Source of the DNA: Aquitalea pelogenes
Lineage (GTDB): Bacteria > Pseudomonadota > Gammaproteobacteria > Burkholderiales > Chromobacteriaceae
Direction of reading: 5' to 3'
Assembly: GCF_001515305.1 (NCBI RefSeq)
Contig: NZ_LNQV01000019.1
Coordinates: 1-64,000 of the forward strand
DNA length: 64,000 bases
A program made the translations under genes and the position numbers. Below the pieces are notes generated by a model. That model was not told the origin of the DNA and ran no database searches. It worked only from the letters and a program-made list of their open reading frames with translations. This document shows positions 26,165 through 35,594 of the stretch, one piece after another; position 1 is the first letter of the stretch, and each line of letters begins with the position of its first letter.

Positions 26165-26499
26165 TCTGCGATAGCAGCGCGCTGGTCGATAGCGGCCGCG
26201 CGGTACGCTTCGAAGTCACCGGCCCGGATGGCAAGCCACAGCCGGCTATCGCCCTGCGTTATCAGGGCCGGGTGTACGGCTATGTCAATGCCTGCCGCCA
26301 CATCCCCATCGAACTGGACCTGGAAGACGGCAATGTGTTCGACCTGTCCGGCCAATACCTGGTGTGCAGCATGCACGGCGCGCTCTACCTGCCCAATAAT
26401 GGCCGTTGCGTCAGCGGCCCCTGCCGCGGGCAAAGCCTGCAAGCCCTGCCTTTGTATGAGTCAGACGGCAAGGTGTGGCTGAATATCATGCCAGACTGA
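26140..26499 (+). CDS. Rieske [2Fe-2S] domain protein
   Basis: A 119-residue soluble protein that is essentially a single Rieske domain. Cluster ligands are CRH (ACRHIPIELD) and CSMH (VCSMHGALY). The sequence between them is longer than in ferredoxin-type Rieske proteins. No signal peptide or membrane anchor. It overlaps the phosphatase gene by 25 bases, which fixes the ATG at 26140 as the likely start. It may deliver electrons or sense redox state; no oxygenase partner is adjacent. Confidence 0.88.
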   Translation: MAAGTTGLICDSSALVDSGRAVRFEVTGPDGKPQPAIALRYQGRVYGYVNACRHIPIELDLEDGNVFDLSGQYLVCSMHGALYLPNNGRCVSGPCRGQSLQALPLYESDGKVWLNIMPD

Positions 26500-26541
26500 T
26501 TTTTTGTTAGACTGCCGACATTCGCAATCAAGGCAACTGCA

Positions 26542-27480
26542 ATGAACGACACTCCGAACTGGGAACGTCAACTGGTGGAAAAACTGGCCATGGCGGCCCT
26601 GGTGGAACAGCGCCGTGCCCGACGCTGGAAAATCTTTTTCCGCCTGGTGTGGCTGGGCATTATTGGCGGCCTGCTGGCCACCGCCTTCCTGCGCAATGAA
26701 GACAAATCGGCCGAAGCCCTTACCGGTGGCGGCCACACTGCTGTCATCAGCCTGGAAGGCGTGATCGACAGCGAGAACAATACCGCCGAAAAACTGAGCG
26801 CTGCTCTGGAAGACGCCTACAACGACCACGGCACGCGCGGCATCATCATCGAGGCCAACAGCCCGGGTGGCAGCCCGGTGTTGTCCGGCATGGCCTATGA
26901 CGAAATCCGCCGCTTGAAGAAGCAGCATCCGGCCATTCCGGTGTATGTCACCGTGCAGGAAGTGTGCGCATCTGGTTGCTATTACATTGCCGCCGCTGCC
27001 GACAAGATTTTTGTCGACAAGGCCAGCATCATCGGCTCCATCGGCGTATTGTCGGACGGCTTTGGCTTTACCGGCCTGATGGACAAGCTGGGCGTGGAGC
27101 GCCGCCTGAAAACCGCCGGTGAAAACAAGGCAATGGGCGACCCCTTCTCCCCCACCAACCCCAAACAGGAAGCCATTCGCCAGCAACTGCTGGATGACAT
27201 CCATCAGCAGTTCATCAAGGCCGTCAAGGACGGACGCGGCAGCCGCCTGAAGAGCGACCCGCAGCTGTTTTCCGGCATGGTATGGATTGGTGAAAAAGGC
27301 ATTCCGCTGGGGCTGGCAGATGGCCTGGGCAGCACCCGCTCGGTGGCTCGCGACGTGATCAAGGCGGAAAAGACTGTGGACTACACCCAGCAGGATGACC
27401 TGTCCAGCCGTGTGGCACGCAAGATTGGCGTGGAGTTTGCCGGCGGCGTACGCAGCCTGTTCAATACCCGCCTGTTCTGA
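26542..27480 (+). CDS. sppA: S49-family signal peptide peptidase SppA (short form)
   Basis: A 312-residue inner-membrane serine protease with one N-terminal membrane segment (FFRLVWLGIIGGLLATAF, about 35-55) and one S49 domain. The catalytic Ser is in CASGCYYIAAAADKI and the Lys in KASIIGSIGV; SPGGS is also present. It is the short type (about 310 residues) rather than the double-domain E. coli form (618). It digests signal peptides left in the membrane after export. Start 26542 has AAGG upstream. It follows the rluC-phosphatase-Rieske set by 42 bases. Confidence 0.93.
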   Translation: MNDTPNWERQLVEKLAMAALVEQRRARRWKIFFRLVWLGIIGGLLATAFLRNEDKSAEALTGGGHTAVISLEGVIDSENNTAEKLSAALEDAYNDHGTRGIIIEANSPGGSPVLSGMAYDEIRRLKKQHPAIPVYVTVQEVCASGCYYIAAAADKIFVDKASIIGSIGVLSDGFGFTGLMDKLGVERRLKTAGENKAMGDPFSPTNPKQEAIRQQLLDDIHQQFIKAVKDGRGSRLKSDPQLFSGMVWIGEKGIPLGLADGLGSTRSVARDVIKAEKTVDYTQQDDLSSRVARKIGVEFAGGVRSLFNTRLF

Positions 27481-27504
27481 CCCTTTACCGTCACGGAGCA
27501 CCCA

Positions 27505-28326
27505 ATGGCACGCAGAAGACGCTGGCAGGAAGAAGAACACGAGAACCACGAACGCTGGCTGGTTTCCTATGCCGACTTCATTACCCTGCTGTTTGCCTTC
27601 TTCGTGGTGATGTATGCCATTTCCTCGGTCAACGAAGGCAAATACCGCGTGCTGTCCTCTGCCATTGTCGATGCCTTTCGCAGTGGCTCCACAGTAAATA
27701 TCCAGACTACCCCACCCACCGGCGGGGCCAATACCATGATTGAAATTCCCGACACCAAACCGATTGCCAAGGCGGTGAAGGGAGACCACCACATCGACCC
27801 GGCCTCCAAGCAGGGTTCACTGGCGGCGGACCTCGCCAAGGTGATGGACCCGCTGGTCAAGGGCGGTCAGGTCAACATCACCCAAAGCCCCAAAGGCGTT
27901 ACCGTGGACATTCGCGATACCGCCCTGTTTCCGGTAGGCCAGGCATCACCGAATGACCAGTCGCGGCAGATCATGGCCGGCATGGCAGCCCTGCTGTCCA
28001 AGGTGGACAACCAGATCCGGGTGGAAGGCTTCACCGACAACGTGCCGATCAAGACCTCCACCTACCCGTCCAACTGGGAACTCTCTGCCGCACGTGCGGG
28101 CAGCGTGGTGCGTCTGTTCCAGGAAAACGGCATCAATCCTTCACGCCTGGTTGCAGTTGGCCGTGGTGAAAACCTGCCGGTAGCGGACAATGCTACGCCA
28201 GATGGCCGCGCCACCAACCGCCGCGTATCCATCACCGTGCTGGCCGAAGACCAGAACGAGGCTGAAGTCTTGCCATCACAACCGTCCACCACTCCGGCAC
28301 CCGTGGCTACGCCGCCGGCAAAATAA
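27505..28326 (+). CDS. motD: Flagellar motor stator protein MotD (MotB family)
   Basis: A 273-residue protein with a single membrane segment near the start carrying the proton-binding Asp (SYADFITLLFAFFVVMYA) and a C-terminal OmpA-like peptidoglycan-binding domain (RVEGFTDNVPI, NWELSAARAGSVVRLF, GRATNRRVSI). The VEGFTDNVPI form and the short N-terminal basic tail MARRRRWQEEE fit MotD rather than enteric MotB. Its usual partner MotC (MotA-like) is not adjacent: upstream is sppA and downstream a nitroreductase. Separation from a stator partner is unusual and suggests rearrangement or a partner elsewhere. A Pro/Thr-rich tail ends the protein. Confidence 0.88.
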   Translation: MARRRRWQEEEHENHERWLVSYADFITLLFAFFVVMYAISSVNEGKYRVLSSAIVDAFRSGSTVNIQTTPPTGGANTMIEIPDTKPIAKAVKGDHHIDPASKQGSLAADLAKVMDPLVKGGQVNITQSPKGVTVDIRDTALFPVGQASPNDQSRQIMAGMAALLSKVDNQIRVEGFTDNVPIKTSTYPSNWELSAARAGSVVRLFQENGINPSRLVAVGRGENLPVADNATPDGRATNRRVSITVLAEDQNEAEVLPSQPSTTPAPVATPPAK

Positions 28327-28362
28327 TCATCAGCCCAGAACAAAGCCTGTCAGGAGGAGACC

Positions 28363-28953
28363 ATGACCACCCCGCTTTCCACCACTGCACTGGAACAGCT
28401 GTTTTACAATGCACGCACCCACGGCCACTGGCAAAACCGTGCCGTGAACGATGAAACCCTGCACCAGCTATTCGACCTGCTGAAGCAATGCCCGACCAGC
28501 GCCAATGCGTCTCCCGCCCGCTTCGTCTTTCTCAAGAGCGCTGCGGCCAAGGAAAAGCTGCGTCCCTTCCTGATGGAAGGCAATGTGGAAAAAACCCTCA
28601 GCGCACCGGTCTGCGTGATCGTGGCACAGGACATGCAGTTTTATGAACACCTGCCGCGCCTGTACCCGTATGCCGATGCCAAGAGCTGGTTTGAAGGCAA
28701 TGCAGCGGCGATTGAATCCACTGCCGCACGCAACAGCAGCCTGCAAGGCGCTTACCTGATCATGGCTGCGCGCTCGCTGGGACTGGATTGCGGCCCGATG
28801 TCCGGCTTTGACAATGCCGGCGTGGATCAGGCCTTTTTCCCGGATGGACGGTTCAAATCCAATTTCCTGATCAATCTGGGCTATGGCGAAGCCGGCAAGC
28901 TGCATCCGCGTGCGCCGCGCTTCGATTTTGCCGACGCCTGCCAGATACTCTGA
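28363..28953 (+). CDS. Nitroreductase-family protein, RutE/HadB-like
   Basis: A 196-residue FMN-dependent oxidoreductase of the nitroreductase fold. It matches the RutE/malonic-semialdehyde reductase branch: QCPTSANASPARFVFLKS near the N-terminus for FMN binding, and SLGLDCGPMSGFD later. It begins after a strong GGAGGAG site. No other rut pyrimidine-degradation gene is present, so the role in malonic semialdehyde reduction is only one option; general quinone or nitro-compound reduction is another. Confidence 0.8.
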   Translation: MTTPLSTTALEQLFYNARTHGHWQNRAVNDETLHQLFDLLKQCPTSANASPARFVFLKSAAAKEKLRPFLMEGNVEKTLSAPVCVIVAQDMQFYEHLPRLYPYADAKSWFEGNAAAIESTAARNSSLQGAYLIMAARSLGLDCGPMSGFDNAGVDQAFFPDGRFKSNFLINLGYGEAGKLHPRAPRFDFADACQIL

Positions 28954-28963
28954 ACCTCCATTC

Positions 28964-28991
28964 TGACGGTCAGCCCTCCTGCTGACCGTCA
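28964..28991 (+). terminator. Hairpin terminator after the nitroreductase gene
   Basis: TGACGGTCAGC and GCTGACCGTCA form an 11-bp perfect stem with a 6-base loop. Only AAAACTTC follows, so termination may be partial. Confidence 0.65.
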
Positions 28992-29053
28992 AAACTTCGG
29001 TTTCACCGGCCGCCCCGGTTATACTAGCGGCCATATTCACTCCGGAGACGCCG

Positions 29054-30094
29054 ATGCTCTACCCCCTTCTGCGCCCTCTGCTGTTCAGATTTGACGCAGA
29101 AACCGCCCACGAACAAACCCTGCACCTGCTGGACAAGGCACACCAGCTGCGCCTGCTCTCACTGGCAACACCGGCCGCCACGCGCGCACCGGTCAAGGCC
29201 ATGGGACTGACCTTTCCCAATGCCGTAGGACTGGCGGCCGGACTGGACAAGAATGGTGATCACATTGATGCACTGGCGGCTCTGGGCTTCGGCTTTCTGG
29301 AAATCGGCACCATCACACCCCGTCCGCAGGATGGCAACCCCAAACCGCGTCTGTTCCGCGTTCCGGAACACCAGGGCATCATCAACCGCATGGGTTTCAA
29401 CAACCGTGGCGTGGATGTCCTGCTGAACAATGTGCGCAACTGCCATTTCAATGGCGTGCTGGGCATCAATATCGGCAAGAACGCCGTCACCCCGATTGAA
29501 AACGCGGTGGATGACTACCTGATCTGCCTGGACAAGGTATATGCCTATGCCAGCTACATCACGGTCAACATTTCTTCGCCCAACACCAAGAACCTGCGCC
29601 AGCTGCAACAGGGAGATGAACTGTCCCGCCTGCTGTCCGCCCTGAAAACACGTCAGCAACAGCTGGCAGACCAGCATGGCCGCTATGTGCCGCTGGCGGT
29701 CAAGATTGCCCCGGACCTCGACGATGAACAGATTGCCGATATTGCCAGCCTGCTGACCGTCAACCAGATTGATGGCGTCATCGCCACCAATACCACGCTG
29801 TCACGGGTGGAAATTGCCGGTCATCCGCTGCAGGATGAAGCCGGTGGCCTGTCTGGCGCACCGGTACGGGAGCGTTCGACCCAGCTGATCCGCAAACTGG
29901 CTCGTGAACTGGATGGCAGCTTGCCCATCATAGGTGTTGGTGGCATTTGCAGTGGTGCAGATGCCGTGGAAAAACTGCAAGCCGGTGCTACGCTGGTGCA
30001 GCTGTACAGCGGCCTGATCTACCAGGGCCCACCGCTGATCAGCCAATGCAGCCAGGCGATTGCCCGTCACTTGCAACAACAAACCCGAAACTGA
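29054..30094 (+). CDS. pyrD: Dihydroorotate dehydrogenase (quinone), class 2
   Basis: A 346-residue inner-membrane-associated flavoenzyme that oxidises dihydroorotate to orotate in pyrimidine synthesis, passing electrons to quinone. Visible: N-terminal amphipathic helix ([20 protein letters not shown]) typical of class 2, FMN-binding [22 protein letters not shown] with the catalytic Ser region, TNTTLSR and [15 protein letters not shown] precedes the ATG. Confidence 0.96.
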   Translation: MLYPLLRPLLFRFDAETAHEQTLHLLDKAHQLRLLSLATPAATRAPVKAMGLTFPNAVGLAAGLDKNGDHIDALAALGFGFLEIGTITPRPQDGNPKPRLFRVPEHQGIINRMGFNNRGVDVLLNNVRNCHFNGVLGINIGKNAVTPIENAVDDYLICLDKVYAYASYITVNISSPNTKNLRQLQQGDELSRLLSALKTRQQQLADQHGRYVPLAVKIAPDLDDEQIADIASLLTVNQIDGVIATNTTLSRVEIAGHPLQDEAGGLSGAPVRERSTQLIRKLARELDGSLPIIGVGGICSGADAVEKLQAGATLVQLYSGLIYQGPPLISQCSQAIARHLQQQTRN

Positions 30095-30109
30095 TTTCGA
30101 GGAGCCGAA

Positions 30110-30577
30110 ATGTTCTACAAACTGACTCGATTGACCTTGCTGGGCAGCCTCTCGCTCGGCCTGCTGGCTGGCTGCGCCACCTCCGACTCGGCTGCCGTCT
30201 ACTCCCAGGGACAGATGCGCCGCGCTCAAACCGTAGAGCTGGGTACCGTGGTTTCGGTAAACAATGTCAAGATGGAAGGCAAGAACAATGAACTGCTGAC
30301 CCTTGGCGGTGCCGCCTTGGGCGGTCTGGCAGGCAGTGAGCTGGGCGGTGGCCGCGGTTCGATTGCTGGTGGTATTGTCGGCGCACTGGCCGGTGGCTTT
30401 GGCACCCAGGCAGCCCAGCGCAGCCTGGGCACCAAGAATGCCCTGGAAGTGACTGTCCGGCTGGATGGCAGTGGCCGCCTGATTTCCATTGTGCAGGATG
30501 CCGATATCCCGCTGGCCGCCGGTCAGCGCGTCCGCGTCCTTACCGGCGGTGGCGACGACCGCGTGGTTCCGTACTGA
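30110..30577 (+). CDS. Outer membrane lipoprotein with a glycine-zipper domain (SlyB-like)
   Basis: A 155-residue lipoprotein. The lipobox LLAGC (Cys about residue 22) follows a signal peptide. The central part is a glycine zipper, GGAALGGLAGSELGGGRGSIAGGIVGALAGGFG, capable of membrane insertion. This is the 17-kDa antigen/SlyB type that stabilises the outer membrane under stress. The start has GAGGAG. It follows pyrD by 15 bases and is probably co-transcribed with it. Confidence 0.88.
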   Translation: MFYKLTRLTLLGSLSLGLLAGCATSDSAAVYSQGQMRRAQTVELGTVVSVNNVKMEGKNNELLTLGGAALGGLAGSELGGGRGSIAGGIVGALAGGFGTQAAQRSLGTKNALEVTVRLDGSGRLISIVQDADIPLAAGQRVRVLTGGGDDRVVPY

Positions 30578-30596
30578 AGCACTCCGCGGTAAAAAC

Positions 30597-30632
30597 AAAC
30601 AGGCTGACAATGTCAGCCTGTTTTTGTTTCAG
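30597..30632. terminator. Strong bidirectional terminator
   Basis: AAACAGGCTGAC-AAT-GTCAGCCTGTTT, a 12-bp perfect stem with A-run before and T-run after, between the convergent lipoprotein and bpt genes. Confidence 0.95.
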
Positions 30633-30637
30633 CCCGC

Positions 30638-31375
30638 TCAAGCAGCATCTGGCTGCTGCATCGGTATCCAGCGGCCATCTCGCAATTGCTCCAGCGGCCG
30701 GTACTGGGATTTGTAAGCCATCTTTCGGCACTCCCCTATCCAGTAGCCCAGATACAGGTAAGGCAGCCCCCATGCACGGGCAAGCTCCACCTGCCACAGC
30801 ACATTGAACACGCCATAACTGGCCTTGGCATCTTCCGGCTCATAAAAAGTGTAGACCGCCGACAGGCCATCCCCCAGCCGGTCAATCAGGCTCACCATCT
30901 TCAATGCGCCGTCCAGACGAAACTCCGCCAGCATGCTGTCCACTCCGCTCTTGAGAATGAACTCCGAATATTGCTGGACATTGTCTTCGGCCATGCCACC
31001 ACCGGCATGACGGGATTGCTGGTAACGGTGATAAAGCTGGTAGTGGTCGTCACGGTATTCCAGCGGCAACAGGCTGACTTCCATGGCCTGCAGACGCTGC
31101 CAGCCACGGCGCTGACTGCGGTTGGGGCTGAAGTCCGCCACCGGCAAGCGCACCGGCACACAAGACTGGCAGCTGTCGCAATACGGACGGTAGGTATACA
31201 GGCCACTACGGCGAAAACCCAGCTTCACCAACTGGCTGTATACCGCGGCATCAATGGCTTCAGCAGGAATAGCCACCTGCGAACGCGCTTGTCGTCCGTC
31301 CAGATAGCTGCAGGGATATGGTGCGGTGGCATAGAAATGAATGGCAACCGCTTGCGGGTGATCACGATGGCTCAT
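30638..31375 (-). CDS. bpt: Aspartate/glutamate leucyltransferase (ATE-like arginyl-transferase family)
   Basis: A 245-residue N-degron enzyme. Bpt moves leucine from Leu-tRNA onto N-terminal Asp or Glu so that ClpS/ClpAP can degrade the protein. The N-terminal half has the Cys motif [11 protein letters not shown] followed by [10 protein letters not shown]; the C-terminal half has the ATE domain ([27 protein letters not shown]). The start 31375 overlaps the end of aat by 14 bases, indicating an operon of the two aminoacyl-tRNA protein transferases. Confidence 0.95.
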   Translation of the reverse strand: MSHRDHPQAVAIHFYATAPYPCSYLDGRQARSQVAIPAEAIDAAVYSQLVKLGFRRSGLYTYRPYCDSCQSCVPVRLPVADFSPNRSQRRGWQRLQAMEVSLLPLEYRDDHYQLYHRYQQSRHAGGGMAEDNVQQYSEFILKSGVDSMLAEFRLDGALKMVSLIDRLGDGLSAVYTFYEPEDAKASYGVFNVLWQVELARAWGLPYLYLGYWIGECRKMAYKSQYRPLEQLRDGRWIPMQQPDAA

Positions 31376-32063
31376 TGTCGAAACGATAGGTCCACATGCC
31401 GTCCGCCTGGGGCTCAAGCGTACTTTGCTTCAGCTTAGCAAGAAATTTCGCTCTTGGAATCAGCATTGCGCCCAGGCTTTCCAGATGCGGGGTGTGCATC
31501 TGGCAATCGATCATCTCCACGCCGTGACGCGCCAGGTGACGTGCCATGTGGACGAAAGCAATTTTGGAAGCATCGGTACGGTGCGAAAACATCGATTCAC
31601 CGTAAAACATCCGCCCCAGCCCCACACCATACAGGCCACCAGCCAGCTCACCATCCATCCACACTTCAAAGGAATGGGCGGCACCCAGTGCATGTAACTG
31701 GCAATAGGCATCCACCATGGGCGGGATGATCCAGGTGCCGGCTGCACCCTCGCGTGGCGCAGCACAGGCTTCAATCACCTGCCGGAAAGCCGTATTGATG
31801 GTGACGCGGTAGGGACGGTTGCGCAGCACTTTGTCCAGTGAACGCCGGACATGCAGTCGCTCGGGAAACAGAACCATGCGGTGGGAAGGCGACCACCACA
31901 GGATGGGTTCCCCCTCGGAGAACCAGGGGAAGATGCCCAGTGAGTAGCCCAGTAGCAGCCGCGCGGGAGACAAATCGCCTCCGGCTGCCAGCAGGCCATC
32001 CGGCTCGGCCAGTGCAGTGCGAACCGGGGGGAACGCCAGTTCTTGGCCAAGCCAGGGAATCAT
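31362..32063 (-). CDS. aat: Leucyl/phenylalanyl-tRNA-protein transferase
   Basis: A 233-residue N-degron enzyme that puts Leu or Phe on N-terminal Lys or Arg of substrate proteins. Signature segments: [27 protein letters not shown] at the start, [19 protein letters not shown] in the middle, and [18 protein letters not shown] and [13 protein letters not shown] later. It starts one base inside the fur stop and its end overlaps bpt by 14 bases. Confidence 0.96.
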   Translation of the reverse strand: MIPWLGQELAFPPVRTALAEPDGLLAAGGDLSPARLLLGYSLGIFPWFSEGEPILWWSPSHRMVLFPERLHVRRSLDKVLRNRPYRVTINTAFRQVIEACAAPREGAAGTWIIPPMVDAYCQLHALGAAHSFEVWMDGELAGGLYGVGLGRMFYGESMFSHRTDASKIAFVHMARHLARHGVEMIDCQMHTPHLESLGAMLIPRAKFLAKLKQSTLEPQADGMWTYRFDNEPS

Positions 32064-32497
32064 TACTTGGTTTTGGCGCCGGATTTACCCTGGCAATCGA
32101 CACATTCACCGTACAGGTACAGGGCGTGCTCGGCGATGCGGAAGCCATGTTGTTCGGCAATACGATCCTGCAGCGCTTCGATTTCCGGGTCGAAGAACTC
32201 CATCACGCTGCCGCACTTCACGCACACCATGTGGTCGTGATGACCGCCCTGGTTCAGTTCGTAAACCGCCTTGCCGGACTCGAAATGGTGGCGTACCAGG
32301 ATACCGGCCTGTTCAAACTGCGTCAGGACACGGTAAATGGTGGCCAGGCCGATATCGATGTTTTCGGCCAGCAGTTTGCGATAGACATCCTCGGCAGACA
32401 TGTGGCGGTCATCGCTCAGCTCGAACAGGTCGAGAATTTTCAGACGTGGGCCGGTAGCCTTCAGGCCGATATCTTTAAGGTGACTGGCTTTGCTCAT
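32063..32497 (-). CDS. fur: Ferric uptake regulator
   Basis: A 144-residue Fe2+-dependent repressor. The winged-helix N-terminal half ([16 protein letters not shown]...[19 protein letters not shown]) and the dimer half with the metal sites ([19 protein letters not shown] and YGECVDC) are both present. The start at 32497 is used because the longer frame adds a stretch not found in Fur. Divergent from bamE, a common arrangement. Downstream it runs directly into aat with a one-base overlap, so aat and bpt probably share its promoter. Confidence 0.96.
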   Translation of the reverse strand: MSKASHLKDIGLKATGPRLKILDLFELSDDRHMSAEDVYRKLLAENIDIGLATIYRVLTQFEQAGILVRHHFESGKAVYELNQGGHHDHMVCVKCGSVMEFFDPEIEALQDRIAEQHGFRIAEHALYLYGECVDCQGKSGAKTK

Positions 32498-32594
32498 CGT
32501 GATATAAATTGGGTCGATTTTTGAAGCATGATAAAGCCTTTTTGCGGCTTTGCCTAACATCGCCTTTAAATAATACTCAGCTCATCGGAGTCTC

Positions 32595-33784
<1,190 letters not shown>

Positions 33785-33793
33785 GCCCCGCCA

Positions 33794-33819
33794 GAAGCCT
33801 GCCTTGCACGGCAGGCTTC
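33794..33819 (+). terminator. Hairpin after dapB
   Basis: GAAGCCTGCC and GGCAGGCTTC, a 10-bp perfect stem with a 6-base loop, ten bases after the dapB stop and 30 before the ABC permease. No T-tract, so it may only attenuate. Confidence 0.6.
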
Positions 33820-33848
33820 ACTACTCACTCCCTTCCTTCGCCTTCCCG

Positions 33849-34816
33849 ATGTCACGCACCCTGCATGTTTGCCTGCTCTTGCTTGCTGCCTTGCTGCTGA
33901 CCGGGCTGGGCAGCTTGCTGCACGACAGCGGCGTCAGCCTGCATGTCTTGTTGCACCCTTCCTCTCTGCCCGCGCTGGAAAGCCAGTTGCTATGGCAATT
34001 ACGCCTGCCACGCCTGTTGATGGCCGCCTGCAGCGGCATGTTGCTGGGCTGCGCCGGCAGTGCCGTGCAGGCCCGTTTTTGCAATCCACTGGCCGAGCCC
34101 GGCTTGCTGGGCATTTACAGTGGCGCAGCACTGGCCGCAGCGCTGGCACTCAGCCTGAGTGCCGGACTGATGGCTGTCTCGCTGGCAGGCTTTGCCGGCA
34201 GCGTGCTGGCACTGTGCTTGCTGCGGGCGCTGGCCGGCCAGGCCAGCGGCACCCGTTTATTGCTGGCTGGGGTTGCCATCAGCACCTTGCTGGCCAGCCT
34301 GCTGACCTTGCTGATCACCACCTTGCCCGATGGCGCGCTGCGCAGCGTCACCTTCTGGCTGATGGGCAGCTATGCCGGTGCACAATGGCAGCAGGTGGGC
34401 TTGATGCTGCTGGCCACCCCGTTGGTCTGGCTGGGCCTGTTCCGTCATTGGCACTTGCTCAATGCCCTGCAACTGGGCGAAGCGGCAGCGTTTCATCTTG
34501 GCTTTGATGTACGGCGGGGAAGCTGGCTGATCGTGTTGCTGGCCTCCATGGCGGCCGGTGTGGTGGTGGCCAGCTGCGGCATGATCGGTTTTGTCGGCCT
34601 GCTGGCACCGCATCTGGCCCGTTTGCTGCTGGGCAGCGACGCCCGGCGGCTGTTGTTGGCAGCCCCATTGTTTGGTGCCTGGCTGACGGTGGGTGCCGAC
34701 TGGCTGGCGCGTAGCCTGCTGGCGCCGGCGGAGCTGCCGGTTGCGTGATTACCAGCCTGTTGGGCGCGCCATTCTTTCTGTGGCTGCTGCGTCACGCCAA
34801 GGATGAACATGCTTGA
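33849..34816 (+). CDS. FecCD/BtuC-family ABC permease for iron or heme (frameshift near the end)
   Basis: About 322 residues when one base is restored. It has the multi-span membrane layout of BtuC-type permeases (RLPRLLMAACSGMLLGCAGSAVQARFCNPLAEPGLLGI, and GMIGFVGLLAPHLARLLLG). The reading frame stops early after AELPVA because one G is missing in GTTGCGTG near 34743. With the base restored the next frame continues VITSLLGAPFFLWLLRHAK, the standard C-terminal family motif, to a stop at 34816. The stop overlaps the downstream ATPase start, consistent with an operon. Confidence 0.88.
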
Positions 34817-35585
34817 ACTGCAAGAGGTGAGCCTGAAACTGGGCAGCAAAACCGTTATTCGCCAGGTGTCACTCCAGGCGCAGCCGGGTGAGTTGTGCGT
34901 GATTCTTGGCCCCAACGGGGCTGGTAAAAGCACGCTGTTGCAGCTGATGTCCGGCTATCGCCATCCGGATGACGGACAGGTATGGCTGGCCGGCAAGCCG
35001 CTGTCTGGTCAAGGTGCAGCCAGCCTGGCCTTGCAGCGTGCGGTAGTAGAGCAACACCCGGCCCTGCCTGCGGGCTGGCGGGTGTCCGAACTGATTGCCA
35101 CCGGGGCGTATCAGGCCCGCGCGATGGTATCTGACAGTGCCTGGCAACAAGCGCTGGCATTGAGTGATACCGGCATGCTGCTGGAACGCACGCTGGGCAG
35201 CCTGTCCGGTGGTGAAGCCCAGCGGGTGCACCTGGCGCGCGCGCTGCTGCAATTGCTGGTTTCTTCCAGCCCCGAACGCTATTTATTGCTGGATGAAGCC
35301 ACTTCGGCACTCGACTTTGCCATTGCCGATGCCATGGTGGCGCGGCTGCACCATATCGCCGGCAGTCTGGGAATCGGCATTGTGGCGGTGATGCATGACC
35401 TGAACCTGGCCGTGCGCCATGCCGACCGGGTCGTGCTACTGCGCGATGGCTGCGCCGTGGCCTGCGGCAAGACAGCAGAGGTGATGCACAAGCAGCAGCT
35501 GGAAGCCATTTACGGTGTTGCGCTGGCAGAATTGACGAGCCCGGACGCACAGGTCCGGGCCTTTGTACCGCACACTGGCAGTTGA
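34803..35585 (+). CDS. hmuV: ABC transporter ATP-binding protein, heme (HmuV) type
   Basis: A 260-residue ATPase with Walker A GPNGAGKST, Q-loop region VVEQHPALPAGW, signature LSGGEAQRVHLARALLQL and Walker B RYLLLDEATSALD. The sequence between signature and Walker B, with the VSSSPERYLLLDE insert, is characteristic of HmuV heme importers. The start is either ATG 34803 or ATG 34809; the second has AAGG at good spacing. It pairs with the preceding permease. No periplasmic binding protein, TonB-dependent receptor or heme oxygenase is adjacent, so the system is incomplete here and iron-siderophore transport remains possible. Confidence 0.85.
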   Translation: MNMLELQEVSLKLGSKTVIRQVSLQAQPGELCVILGPNGAGKSTLLQLMSGYRHPDDGQVWLAGKPLSGQGAASLALQRAVVEQHPALPAGWRVSELIATGAYQARAMVSDSAWQQALALSDTGMLLERTLGSLSGGEAQRVHLARALLQLLVSSSPERYLLLDEATSALDFAIADAMVARLHHIAGSLGIGIVAVMHDLNLAVRHADRVVLLRDGCAVACGKTAEVMHKQQLEAIYGVALAELTSPDAQVRAFVPHTGS

Positions 35586-35594
35586 ACACTGCGG

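Noticed and set aside
32533-32551. AAAGCC/GGCTTT hairpin between fur and bamE
   Set aside because: Six-base stem in a divergent promoter region; no transcript would need ending there and no Fur box is visible.
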